DNA from: Chloroflexota bacterium
Lineage (GTDB): Bacteria > Chloroflexota > Limnocylindria > QHBO01
Length of the DNA stretch: 41,598 nt
NCBI GenBank assembly: GCA_038040195.1
Contig: JBBPIR010000002.1
Location: 133,296-174,893 of the forward strand
Reading direction: 5' to 3'
How positions within the stretch are numbered: the first letter of the stretch is position 1; each line of letters starts with the position of its first letter. Made by a program: the position numbers and the translations under genes. The notes under the pieces were generated by a model. It saw only the letters and a list, made by a program, of their open reading frames with translations, did not search any database and was not told the origin of the DNA. Of the stretch, positions 1-7,987 are shown piece by piece.

Positions 1-166
1 CCAGACCGATGGGGCAGCCGCCCCGGAAGCTCCGGGCGAGACGATTGGGGAGGCACTGGCGGCCAAGGGACAGGTGCCCGAGGTGGCGGCACCGGAGGTG
101 TCGCCCGAAGCAGTGGGCCCAGAGGTAGAAGGCGACGAGCCGCAGCCGGCACCGCCGGCCGCGTAG
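1..166 (+). CDS. infC: Translation initiation factor IF-3, C-terminal end (partial)
   Basis: Only the last 54 codons are in the window, reading from base 2 to a TAG at 164-166. The visible tail is low-complexity, rich in Ala, Pro, Glu and Val, and acidic, ending PQPAPPAA. It contains none of the conserved IF-3 fold. The assignment rests on position: infC-rpmI-rplT is one of the most conserved bacterial operons, and IF-3 proteins of high-GC phyla often carry such disordered acidic C-terminal extensions. IF-3 binds the 30S subunit and controls start-codon selection. The gap to rpmI is 14 bases with a good ribosome-binding site, so the three genes are probably one transcript. Another protein with a disordered tail cannot be excluded from this fragment alone. 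Confidence 0.7.
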   Translation, partial: QTDGAAAPEAPGETIGEALAAKGQVPEVAAPEVSPEAVGPEVEGDEPQPAPPAA

Positions 167-180
167 GTCAGGGGAACAAA

Positions 181-378
181 ATGCCGAAGATGAAGACCCA
201 CAAGGGCACCGCCAAGCGATACCGCAAGTCGGGTTCGGGCAAGTGGCTCCGGCCCAAGGCCTGGCGTGGCCACCACCTGGAGATCAAATCCAGCCGGCGC
301 AAGCGTCGCTACGCGGGGATGGCGGAGGTCAGTTCGACCCACGCCGCCCAGCTCAGGCGGCTCATGCCCTACGAGTAG
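181..378 (+). CDS. rpmI: 50S ribosomal protein L35
   Basis: The product is 65 residues and begins MPKMKTHKGTAKRYR, the L35 signature start, followed by a very basic body including RRKRRYAG. The length matches the family (about 64-66). L35 is a small basic protein of the large ribosomal subunit. The ATG at 181 follows an AGGGGA Shine-Dalgarno sequence 6 bases upstream. It lies between infC and rplT, the standard IF-3/L35/L20 operon order. Confidence 0.97.
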   Translation: MPKMKTHKGTAKRYRKSGSGKWLRPKAWRGHHLEIKSSRRKRRYAGMAEVSSTHAAQLRRLMPYE

Positions 379-393
379 GACGCGTAGCGAGCG

Positions 394-753
394 ATGGCAA
401 GAGTCAAGCGCGGCGTTCCCGCTCATCGGCGGCACAAGCGCCTGCTGAAGCAGGCCAAGGGCCGTCGGATGACGCGCTCGAAGCTGATCCGCCCTGCCCG
501 CGAGGCACTGTTCCACGCCCTGCGCTATGCGTACCGCGACCGCCGCGACCGGAAGCGCGACATGCGCCGGCTGTGGATCCAGCGTATCAACGCCGCGTCC
601 CGGTCCCACGGCATGCCGTACGGGCGATTCGTGTCCGGACTGAAGTCGGCGGGGATCGAGGTCAACCGCAAGCAGCTCGCCGACCTGGCGATCCGCGAGC
701 CGGCGGCGTTCCGAAAGATGGTCGAGATGGCCCTGGCCTCGTTTAGCAGCTGA
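394..753 (+). CDS. rplT: 50S ribosomal protein L20
   Basis: The 119-residue product begins [20 protein letters not shown] and has the L20 pattern: a long basic N-terminal helix, then a globular C-terminal half with [21 protein letters not shown]20 binds 23S rRNA early in 50S assembly and in several bacteria represses its own operon by binding the infC leader; that leader is outside this window. The gene starts 15 bases after rpmI with only a weak ribosome-binding site, which suggests translational coupling. Two hairpins follow immediately, the second with a T-rich tail, so the operon probably ends here. Confidence 0.97.
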   Translation: MARVKRGVPAHRRHKRLLKQAKGRRMTRSKLIRPAREALFHALRYAYRDRRDRKRDMRRLWIQRINAASRSHGMPYGRFVSGLKSAGIEVNRKQLADLAIREPAAFRKMVEMALASFSS

Positions 754-776
754 CCGGCGCCACGCTGGCGCCGGTC
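752..776 (+). repeat. Perfect 10-bp inverted repeat at the rplT stop codon
   Basis: GACCGGCGCC at 752-761 and its exact complement GGCGCCGGTC at 767-776 flank a 5-base loop (ACGCT). The left arm starts inside the rplT TGA stop. There is no T-run after it, so alone it is not an intrinsic terminator. It sits 6 bases before a hairpin that does have one and may protect the 3' end or pause RNA polymerase. Confidence 0.75.
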
Positions 777-782
777 CCACGG

Positions 783-817
783 CCCTGCTCCGGATGACGG
801 AGCGGGGTCGTTTGTTT
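783..817 (+). terminator. Intrinsic terminator of infC-rpmI-rplT
   Basis: CCCTGCTCCG at 783-792 pairs with CGGAGCGGGG at 798-807 (10 bp with one G-U pair, loop GATGA) and is followed by TCGTTTGTTT. This is the classic rho-independent layout. It separates the ribosomal genes from pheS. Confidence 0.8.
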
Positions 818-857
818 CACCGACAATGACGACTGACCGATGGAGATGGCCTGACCG

Positions 858-1961
858 ATGAGCGCCCCGACTGATCCGGCCGCAGCCATGCTGGCCGAGG
901 TCGCCAGGACCCAGGCCGATGCGCTGGCCCGCCTGGCCGCCGCCACCGACGCTGCCGCAGTCGAGGGGCTTCGCCACGAGGTGCTGGGCCGATCGGGGGC
1001 ATTGACCGCCCTCCTGCGCGGCCTCGGCGCGCTCCCCGCTGCTGATCGACCCGCCGCCGGGACAGCCGCCAACGCGGCCCGAGAAGCCCTGGAAGAGGCC
1101 ATCACGGAGCGCCTGGCACAGCTTGCCGAGCGGGAAATGGCCGATCGGTTGGCCACCGAGGCGCTCGACATGACCGCTCCCGGACGGCCGGTGCGGGTTG
1201 GCCACCTTCACCCGCTGATGACCGTCGAGCGCGACCTGCGGGAGATCTTCCACGCCTTCGGGTTCGAAGTCTTCGAAGGGCCGGAGATCGAATCGGACCT
1301 CATGAACTTTGAGCTGCTGAACATCCCGCCTGATCACCCGTCGCGGGACCTGTGGGACACGCTGTACGTGGCGGAGCCGGGGTCGGTGGAGGCCGGATCT
1401 CCGCGCCCCGCCGAGGACGGCACGATCCTGCGAACCCATACCTCCCCGGTCCAGATCCGTGCCATGCGGGCGCTCACCCCGCCCATCCGGGTACTCATGC
1501 CGGGCCGCTGCTATCGGTACGAAGCGGTGGACGCCGCACACGGCTTCGAGTTCTTCCAGGTCGAGGGCCTGGTCGTGGACCGCGACACCAGCCTGGCCGA
1601 TCTGAAGGGCATGGTCGAGGAGTTCGCGCGGGCCATGTTCGGGGACGGCACCCGAACCCGGTTCCGGCCCGGCTACTACCCGTTCACCGAGCCCAGCGCA
1701 GCCTTCGACATCGGGTGCCTGGTTTGCGGTGGCCCGGGCTGCCCGGCCTGCGGGCGGACGGGCTGGATGACCATCCTGGGCGCCGGCATGGTGCACCCCG
1801 AGGTCTTGCGCAACGGCGGCTTGGACCCCGACGAGTACCAGGGCTACGCCTTTGGGATGGGGCTGGACCGGATGACCCTCCTGCGCCATGCAATCCCGGA
1901 CCTGCGCCTGCTGATGAGCGCCGACCTGCGATTCCTGCAGCAGTTCGCCGGCGGCCGCTGA
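858..1961 (+). CDS. pheS: Phenylalanine-tRNA ligase alpha subunit
   Basis: The 367-residue protein is the catalytic subunit of the (alpha-beta)2 cytoplasmic enzyme that charges tRNA-Phe. It has an N-terminal coiled-coil tRNA-binding arm (about 1-100), then the class II synthetase core with LMNFELLNIPPDHPSRD, FRPGYYPFTEPS (motif 2 region) and GMGLDRMTLLRH (motif 3). A four-cysteine loop, CLVCGGPGCPACGRTGW, lies between motifs 2 and 3. This loop is typical of the Gram-positive type PheS and is probably a small metal site or its remnant. pheT follows after 3 bases, as usual. The ribosome-binding site is weak (GGAG 12 bases upstream). Length is slightly above the usual 340-350. Confidence 0.97.
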   Translation: MSAPTDPAAAMLAEVARTQADALARLAAATDAAAVEGLRHEVLGRSGALTALLRGLGALPAADRPAAGTAANAAREALEEAITERLAQLAEREMADRLATEALDMTAPGRPVRVGHLHPLMTVERDLREIFHAFGFEVFEGPEIESDLMNFELLNIPPDHPSRDLWDTLYVAEPGSVEAGSPRPAEDGTILRTHTSPVQIRAMRALTPPIRVLMPGRCYRYEAVDAAHGFEFFQVEGLVVDRDTSLADLKGMVEEFARAMFGDGTRTRFRPGYYPFTEPSAAFDIGCLVCGGPGCPACGRTGWMTILGAGMVHPEVLRNGGLDPDEYQGYAFGMGLDRMTLLRHAIPDLRLLMSADLRFLQQFAGGR

Positions 1962-1964
1962 GCC

Positions 1965-4415
1965 ATGCGAGTCCCCCTCTCCTGGCTGCGCGAGTACGTG
2001 GACTTCGAGCTGACCCCTGGTGAGCTTGCCGGGCGCTTGACCCTGCTCGGGTTCGAGGTCAAGGCCGTGGAGGCCGCCGGCGGTGAGTGGAGCGGGGTGG
2101 TCGTCGGCCGAGTCCTGGAGGTCGAGCGACACCCGAACGCCGAGACCCTGTGGTTGACGAAAGTCGACGTCGGGGATGGCGCCGCCCTGGAGATCGTGTG
2201 CGGCGCCCAGAACCTGGCCGTCGGCCAGCTCGTGCCGGTGGCGCTTGCCGGCGCGCAACTCGCCGGCCGGCGCATCGGCCGCACCAAGATCCGGGGCGCC
2301 GTCTCGAACGGGATGCTGTGCAGCCCCATCGAGCTGGGCCTGGGCGACGATGCCGACGGGATCCTGATCCTGGGCACCGGCGAGGAGCATCGGCTCGGCA
2401 TGGACCTGGGCGAGGCGGTGGGGGAGATGGTCCTCGACGTCGACGTCAAGCCCAACCGGGGCGATGCCCTGTCCATGGTCGGGCTGGCGCGCGAGATCGC
2501 CGCTGCCACCGGAACGACGGTGCGCTATCCGGAGGTGACGCTGGCCGAGAGCGGCGGGGCGACCGCCGACGAGGTCCGGGTCGAGATCGCCGACCCCGAT
2601 CTGTGCCCGCGCTTCGCGGCCCGGCTGCTGGACGGGATCGGTCCGGGGGAAACGCCGGGCTGGATGGCGCAGCGCCTGCGGGCGGCCGGGATGCGCCTGA
2701 TTTCGCCAGTGGTGGACGTCACGAACTACGTGATGCATGAGTTCGGACAACCGATGCACGCGTATGACGCCGACCGCATCCCGGATGGGCGGATCGTGGT
2801 CCGTCTGGCGCGCCCCGGGGAGTCGCTGGTCACCATCGATCACGTTGAGCGGCCCCTCGATGAGCGGATGCTCGTCATCGCCGACGCCGAGCGCCCGATC
2901 GGGTTCGCGGGGATCATGGGCGGCGCAGACACTGAGGTCGGCGCAGCCACGCAGCGGGTGATCCTCGAGTCAGCAATCTTCCACGGGCCCAACGTGCGTA
3001 ACACGGCCCGCCGGCTGGGTCTGCGGTCCGAGGCCTCGATGCGCCATGAGAAGGGGATCTCCCCGGATCTGCCACGCCTGGCCGCTGATCGAGCCGCTGC
3101 CCTCATCGCGGACATCACCGGGGCCCGGGTGGCGGTCGGCATCGTGGACAACGACCCGGGGCCGCATCCCCGACGGGTGGTCGAGGTCGACACCGCCCGC
3201 ACCTCCCGCCTGCTGGGGATCCCGGTCGACGGCGTGGGCGCGGCGGAGTGGCTGGCCCCCCTGGGCTTCGACACCACCGACCTCGACGCCGTCCGCCTGG
3301 CGGTGACCGTGCCCGCCTATCGGCTGGACGTGAACGGGGCCGCGGACGTCGCCGAGGAGCTGGCCCGGGTGTACGGCTATGACCGCATCCGCGGCAAGCT
3401 GCCCGCCGCCGAGCTGCCGCCCACCCGGCCCGATCCGAGCGAGCCGCGCCACCGCCTGCGACGGGTCCTGGCCGGTCTGGGCCTGGACGAGGTCGTGACG
3501 CATGCGCTCATCGGACCCGCGGACCTGTCGCGCTCCGGGTTCGACGCCGCGGCCTCGCACCTCGTGCGCGTGGCGAACCCGCTGTCCGAGGAGCACGCCA
3601 TCCTCCGCCCGGTGCCGTACCCCTCGGTCCTGTCGGCCCTGGCCGAGAACGTCCGCCAGCGCCGCACCGACCTCGCGATCTTCGAGGTCGGCAAGATTTA
3701 CCGATATCGACCGACGACCGCGTCGGGTCGGTCCGGAGCTGAGCTGCCGCAGGCCGCCGGCGCGTACCACGAGGCCTGGACGGTGGGCATTGGCCTGCTG
3801 GGATCGGCGACTCCCCGCTACCCAGGGGAGGCGGCACGCGAGTGGGACGTGGCGGATCTGAAGGGGATCCTGGACGCGCTGCACGCCGCCCTGGGGATGC
3901 CCGCCCCGGCCTACCGGCCGGAGAGCCCCGCCGAGCACCATCCCCACCTGCACCCAGGGCGCGCGGCCCGGGTGGTGGACGGCGGCGATCGTTCCTACGG
4001 CTCGGTGGGGGAGGTGCAGCCGGCGGTGGCCTTGTCATGGGACCTGCCGGGCCGACCACTGGTGGCCGCACTCCACCTGGAGCCCAATGGCCTGTTCGAC
4101 CTGCCGCCCCTGAGCAAGCGTGCGGGGCCGGTTCCGGCCGCCCAGCCGGTGGACCGGGACCTGGCGGTCGTCGTGGACGTCGCGACGCCGGTCGGGGAGC
4201 TGCTGCGCCTGGCGCGTCGCAACGCGGGGCCCATGCTGTCCGACCTGCACCTGTTCGATACATACCGCGGCGCGCAGGTCGGCGAAGGGCGGATCTCGTA
4301 CGGGCTCGCGTTCCGCTTCCAGCCCCAATCGGTCGCGGACGAACGGGCCGTGGATCGCGCCATGGATAAGATCCGCGGCGCCCTGCGCCACCACCTGGGA
4401 GCCGAGATCCGATAG
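1965..4415 (+). CDS. pheT: Phenylalanine-tRNA ligase beta subunit
   Basis: The 816-residue product starts MRVPLSWLREYVDFELTP, the standard PheT N-terminus. Domains in order are: OB-fold tRNA-binding domain (about 40-150, with HPNAETL and IRGAVSNGMLCS), B3/B4 editing domain, B5 domain, a degenerate class II core, and the C-terminal ferredoxin-like anticodon-binding domain (about 725-816, PVDRDLAVVVDVATPVGELL). The beta subunit binds the tRNA and hydrolyses mischarged Tyr-tRNA-Phe. It starts 3 bases after the pheS stop, so the two subunits are co-translated. Length is normal for the family (about 800). Confidence 0.97.
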   Translation: MRVPLSWLREYVDFELTPGELAGRLTLLGFEVKAVEAAGGEWSGVVVGRVLEVERHPNAETLWLTKVDVGDGAALEIVCGAQNLAVGQLVPVALAGAQLAGRRIGRTKIRGAVSNGMLCSPIELGLGDDADGILILGTGEEHRLGMDLGEAVGEMVLDVDVKPNRGDALSMVGLAREIAAATGTTVRYPEVTLAESGGATADEVRVEIADPDLCPRFAARLLDGIGPGETPGWMAQRLRAAGMRLISPVVDVTNYVMHEFGQPMHAYDADRIPDGRIVVRLARPGESLVTIDHVERPLDERMLVIADAERPIGFAGIMGGADTEVGAATQRVILESAIFHGPNVRNTARRLGLRSEASMRHEKGISPDLPRLAADRAAALIADITGARVAVGIVDNDPGPHPRRVVEVDTARTSRLLGIPVDGVGAAEWLAPLGFDTTDLDAVRLAVTVPAYRLDVNGAADVAEELARVYGYDRIRGKLPAAELPPTRPDPSEPRHRLRRVLAGLGLDEVVTHALIGPADLSRSGFDAAASHLVRVANPLSEEHAILRPVPYPSVLSALAENVRQRRTDLAIFEVGKIYRYRPTTASGRSGAELPQAAGAYHEAWTVGIGLLGSATPRYPGEAAREWDVADLKGILDALHAALGMPAPAYRPESPAEHHPHLHPGRAARVVDGGDRSYGSVGEVQPAVALSWDLPGRPLVAALHLEPNGLFDLPPLSKRAGPVPAAQPVDRDLAVVVDVATPVGELLRLARRNAGPMLSDLHLFDTYRGAQVGEGRISYGLAFRFQPQSVADERAVDRAMDKIRGALRHHLGAEIR

Positions 4416-4479
4416 TACGGAGCCCGCTCGATGGACACCGCTGGTACCCTTCGCGGCGTCGATTGGAGGACGAGCCGAC

Positions 4480-5049
4480 GTGGAAGTAATCGCCGAGTTC
4501 ACCGTCACCGACCTGGTGGTCCTGGTCACGCTGGCCGGTGGCGTGCTGATGGGATTCACGCAGGGCACCCTGCGCTACGTCCTGAGCTCGGTCGCGGTCC
4601 TGGTGGCCTTCGTCGTGGCCAGCCTGCTCAAGGGTCCCATCGCGGACGCGCTCGGGACGGTCTGGCGGGCCTCCACCCCCGCACAGCAGGAGCTGTGGAT
4701 CTACGTCCTGCTGCTGGCCATCAGCATCATCGGCGGATGGTTCCTGGTGCGCATGTTCTATCGACAGACCCGGCTGCCGATCTATCGCCGCCTGGACGAG
4801 ATAGGCGGCGCGGTCCTGGGAGTGCTGTTCGTGATCCTGGTCTACAGCGTCACCCTCGTCGCACTGGACACGTACTTCCTGCAGGCGGACCAGGCCGTGG
4901 TCGACGCCTCGCCGGGGCTCGGCGCGCTCTACCAGTTCCTGAACGACTCGGTTCTCGTGAGCTGGTTCCGCGACTACGTGATTCCCATCGCCGGGTTCGT
5001 GCTGCGCCCGTTCGTCCCCGACGACATCGACCAGTTTCTGGGCTCCTGA
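4480..5049 (+). CDS. CvpA family membrane protein
   Basis: I chose the GTG at 4480 because GGAGGA lies at 4465-4470, 9 bases upstream; this gives 189 residues. Near the N-terminus it has GGVLMGFTQGTLRYVLSSVAV, resembling the CvpA start (a first membrane helix, then a Gly-rich turn with a GxxxG pattern). About four hydrophobic segments follow. CvpA proteins are inner-membrane proteins linked to colicin V production and envelope stress; their biochemical role is unsettled. The neighbours mpg and mutS2 fit a known CvpA-MutS2 arrangement. A weak -10-like TACCCT at 4445-4450 could give it a promoter of its own. Confidence 0.8.
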   Translation: MEVIAEFTVTDLVVLVTLAGGVLMGFTQGTLRYVLSSVAVLVAFVVASLLKGPIADALGTVWRASTPAQQELWIYVLLLAISIIGGWFLVRMFYRQTRLPIYRRLDEIGGAVLGVLFVILVYSVTLVALDTYFLQADQAVVDASPGLGALYQFLNDSVLVSWFRDYVIPIAGFVLRPFVPDDIDQFLGS

Positions 5050-5633
5050 CCCCGCTGACCGATCGGCGCTGGTTCGATCGTTCGGCACTCGACGTTGCGC
5101 CGGAGCTGCTGGGCGCCTTCTTGACGCATGAAACGCCCGAGGGTCGTGTGACGGTGCGTCTGGTCGAGACCGAGGCCTACCTGGGCCCCGAGGACCCGGC
5201 CGCGCACTCGGCGCGCGGCCCGACGGCGCGGAATGAGCCGATGTGGGGGCCACCGGGGCACCTGTACGTGTATCGGATCTATGGGATCCACGACTGCGTG
5301 AACGTGGTGTGCGGCCCCGGAACCAAGCCCGAGGCCGTGCTCCTGCGCGGGGGCGAGGTCATCGAGGGCGAGGAGCTGGCGCGCCGACGGCGTGGCCCGA
5401 AGCCATCCACCGCCCGCCTGGCGGCCGGTCCGGGCAACCTCGGGCGTGCGCTGGGGATCGGTCGTGACCTCAGCGGCGCCGACCTGCTGACCGGGCCCGT
5501 GAGCCTCATCATGGGCGCCCCCCCGCCGGCGGTCGCGTCCCGCCCGCGGGTCGGGGTCGGCTACGCCGGCGCCTGGGCCGCGCGCCCGTATCGGTTCGTG
5601 ATTCCGAATGACCCGCACCTCTCGCGCCGCTGA
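5046..5633 (+). CDS. mpg: DNA-3-methyladenine glycosylase (AAG/MPG family)
   Basis: This base-excision enzyme removes alkylated purines. The sequence contains LVETEAYLGPEDPAAHS, which holds the catalytic Glu, then MWGPPGHLYVYRIYGIH and GPGNLGRALGI, all hallmarks of the AAG fold. About 195 residues is normal. The start is unusual: no ATG, GTG or TTG lies between the cvpA stop and the first conserved residues (RRWFDRSALDVAPELLG). The best candidate is CTG at 5046, overlapping the cvpA TGA as CTGA; a second CTG is at 5055. The 3' end overlaps mutS2 by 26 bases. Function is secure, the exact start is not. Confidence 0.9.
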   Translation: MTPLTDRRWFDRSALDVAPELLGAFLTHETPEGRVTVRLVETEAYLGPEDPAAHSARGPTARNEPMWGPPGHLYVYRIYGIHDCVNVVCGPGTKPEAVLLRGGEVIEGEELARRRRGPKPSTARLAAGPGNLGRALGIGRDLSGADLLTGPVSLIMGAPPPAVASRPRVGVGYAGAWAARPYRFVIPNDPHLSRR

Positions 5634-7983
5634 GCCCGACCCCGCCAGTCTGCGGGCGCTGGAATTCGCGGCCATCACCGAGCAGCTGGCTGCGCGGACC
5701 GCGTTCGCGCCCTCGCGCGAGATGGCGGAGGCCACGCTCCCGGTTGGCGATGCGGTCCACGTCGCGTTCCTCCACGACCAGACCGATGAAGCCATGCGTC
5801 TGCTTGAGCTCCATGCCGATGCCACGATCGGGGGTGCGCGCGACATCCGGCCCGCCCTGGCCCGCGCCCGGCGCGGTGGACGCCTGGTGCCGGCCGATTT
5901 GCTGGACGTTGCCGGCACCCTCCACGCCACCGACCTGTTTCGGCGCCGGCTGACGCGCTGGCCCGGCCCGCAGCTGGCGGGGGTGCGCGAGGATCTCGAG
6001 CCGGCGCCTGCCCTGCGCGAGCAGATCGAGCGCAGCATCGATCCAGGCGGGGAGATCCTGGACAGCGCGTCGCCGGCGCTGAAGACGGCGCGGCGCCGGA
6101 TCCGAGTGGCGCAGGAGCGCCTCCGCGAGCGGCTGAACGCGATGCTCCACTCCCCGGACCTGGCTGGCGCCATCGGCGACGCGATCGTCACCCAGCGGGG
6201 CGGCCGGTACGTGATCCCGGTCCGAGCCGAGGCCAAGGGCCGCGTCCCGGGCATCGTCCACGACCAGAGCGCCTCGGCGGCCACCCTGTTCATCGAGCCC
6301 CTGGCGGTGGTGGAGCTGAACAACGCCTGGACCGAGGCCACGCTCGAGGCGGCCGAGGAGGAGAAGCGGGTCCTCGAGGCCTTGTCGCGCGAGGTGGAAC
6401 GCCAGGCCGAGGCCCTATCGACCTCGCTGGCGGGACTGGCGCGGGCCGACCTGTGGCTCGCGCGCGCCCGGCTGGCGGGTGAGATGGACGCCGTGCGGCC
6501 GGCCGTGGCGGAGGACGCGGTCGAGCTCCTCTCCGCCCGTCACCCGCTGCTGGGCGCGGAGGCGGTACCCATCGACCTGCGCCTGGGCGAGCGCTTCGGG
6601 TATCGGGCGCTGGTCATCACCGGTCCGAACACTGGCGGCAAGACGGTGGCGCTGAAGACCCTGGGTCTGCTGGCTCTCATGCACCAGGCCGGTCTGCGCG
6701 TACCGGCGGCGGATGGGGCGCGGCTCCCGGTCTTCGCGCGAATCATGGCCGACATCGGCGACGAACAGAGCATCGCCCAGTCGCTGTCAACCTTCTCCAG
6801 CCACCTGCGCAACGTCGTCCGCTTCCTCGAGGTCGCCGGACCGCAGACCCTGGTGCTGCTCGACGAGATCGGCGCCGGCACCGATCCGACCGAGGGCTCG
6901 GCGTTGGCCATGGCGGTGCTCACGGTCCTCCTCGAGCGCGGGGCGCTGGTCGCCGCCACCACCCATTACGCCGAGCTGAAGGCCTTCGCCGAGATCCAAC
7001 CGGGGGTGACGAACGCCGCGGTCGAGTTCGACGTGGCCACGTTGCGCCCCACCTACCACCTGTCGATCGGCCTTCCGGGCGCCTCGCAGGCCTTCGCCAT
7101 CGCGGAGCGGCTGGGCCTAGCGCCGGACGTCCTGGCCCTAGCGCGTGAGCGGATCTCGTCCACCCACGCGTTGCTGGAGGAGACGCTGGCCGCCATCCGG
7201 CGCGCCGAGGCCGAACGCGCCGAGGCGCTGGCCACCGCCTCCGAGGAGCGCCACGCGGCCCGCACCGAGCGGGAGCGGGCCGAAGTGGGGACCGACCGCG
7301 CCCGGCGGGAGGCGGCTCGGATCCTGTTGGAGGCGCGGCGCGCGGCCGACTCGCTCCTCGAAGCCGCTGAACGCGAGGTCGCCGAGGCCCGGCGGGGGGC
7401 CCGCAGTTCCGATTCCGCGGCCCTGGCCGAACTTGGGGCGCGCACGGCTCGCCGCCGGGCCCGCATCGCCGCCACGCCGGCGCCCGCGGGGCTGGCCGCA
7501 GACGAAGCTGCGCTCGAGCCCGGACCCCAACCCCGCGTTGGGCTGTGGGGTCGCAGCCGGACCTTGGGACGGAGCGGGCGGATCGCTGCCATCAGCGGCC
7601 GCACCGGGCGAGTCACGTTGGACGCGGATGGCGCTCGTTTGGTGGTCCCCGGCGACGATGTCGAGATCGTGGACGAGCCAGGGGCCGCACCACCCGAGCG
7701 TGACCTGGCGGCCGAGGAGCTGGTGCGCCGCGCCGCCGCCGAACTCCCTCCTAGCCTGGACCTGCGAGGTGAGCGCGTCGAGGCCGCCCTGGAGCGGCTG
7801 GCGACCCATCTCGACCAGGCACTACTGGCCGGCGCCGACCAGGTCGTCATCATTCACGGGGCTGGAACCGGAGCGCTGCGACGCGCCATCCGCGAGTACC
7901 TGGCCGACCATCCGCGGGTCCGCACCCAGCGGCGTGGACGGCGCGAGGAAGGCGGAGACGGAGCGACGGTCGGGGAGCTCTAG
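5608..7983 (+). CDS. mutS2: Endonuclease MutS2
   Basis: The 791-residue protein has the MutS2 order: helical core/clamp, ABC-type ATPase domain with Walker A TGPNTGGKTVALK (about 338), Walker B LVLLDEIGAGTDPTEGSA and the switch histidine in ATTHYAEL, then a long charged coiled coil (about 510-620), a KOW-like linker and a C-terminal Smr nuclease domain (about 710-785, LDLRGERVEAALERL and IIHGAGTGALR). It lacks the mismatch-recognition domain of MutS. Family members act on branched DNA to suppress recombination or on collided ribosomes. The ATG at 5608 lies inside mpg and the stop is 4 bases from the stop of the convergent penicillin-binding protein gene. Confidence 0.96.
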   Translation: MTRTSRAAEPDPASLRALEFAAITEQLAARTAFAPSREMAEATLPVGDAVHVAFLHDQTDEAMRLLELHADATIGGARDIRPALARARRGGRLVPADLLDVAGTLHATDLFRRRLTRWPGPQLAGVREDLEPAPALREQIERSIDPGGEILDSASPALKTARRRIRVAQERLRERLNAMLHSPDLAGAIGDAIVTQRGGRYVIPVRAEAKGRVPGIVHDQSASAATLFIEPLAVVELNNAWTEATLEAAEEEKRVLEALSREVERQAEALSTSLAGLARADLWLARARLAGEMDAVRPAVAEDAVELLSARHPLLGAEAVPIDLRLGERFGYRALVITGPNTGGKTVALKTLGLLALMHQAGLRVPAADGARLPVFARIMADIGDEQSIAQSLSTFSSHLRNVVRFLEVAGPQTLVLLDEIGAGTDPTEGSALAMAVLTVLLERGALVAATTHYAELKAFAEIQPGVTNAAVEFDVATLRPTYHLSIGLPGASQAFAIAERLGLAPDVLALARERISSTHALLEETLAAIRRAEAERAEALATASEERHAARTERERAEVGTDRARREAARILLEARRAADSLLEAAEREVAEARRGARSSDSAALAELGARTARRRARIAATPAPAGLAADEAALEPGPQPRVGLWGRSRTLGRSGRIAAISGRTGRVTLDADGARLVVPGDDVEIVDEPGAAPPERDLAAEELVRRAAAELPPSLDLRGERVEAALERLATHLDQALLAGADQVVIIHGAGTGALRRAIREYLADHPRVRTQRRGRREEGGDGATVGEL

Positions 7984-7987
7984 CCGC

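Noticed and set aside
820-857. Possible T-box or pheST attenuation leader.
   Set aside because: The gap between the rplT terminator and pheS is only about 40 bases, with no T-box sequence and no run of Phe codons in a leader peptide.
1720-1780. Four-cysteine cluster in PheS as a novel zinc insertion.
   Set aside because: The same CxxC...CxxC loop occurs in PheS of Bacillus and other Gram-positive-type enzymes, so it is a family feature.
525-2843. A 772-codon open frame antisense to rplT, pheS and the start of pheT.
   Set aside because: It is a shadow of GC-rich codon bias: composition is Arg/Gly/Pro/His-rich with no recognisable domain, and the opposite strand encodes well-known enzymes.
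3508-5253. A 581-codon minus-strand frame opposite pheT and cvpA.
   Set aside because: Low-complexity Arg/Pro-rich translation with no motif, antisense to secure genes.
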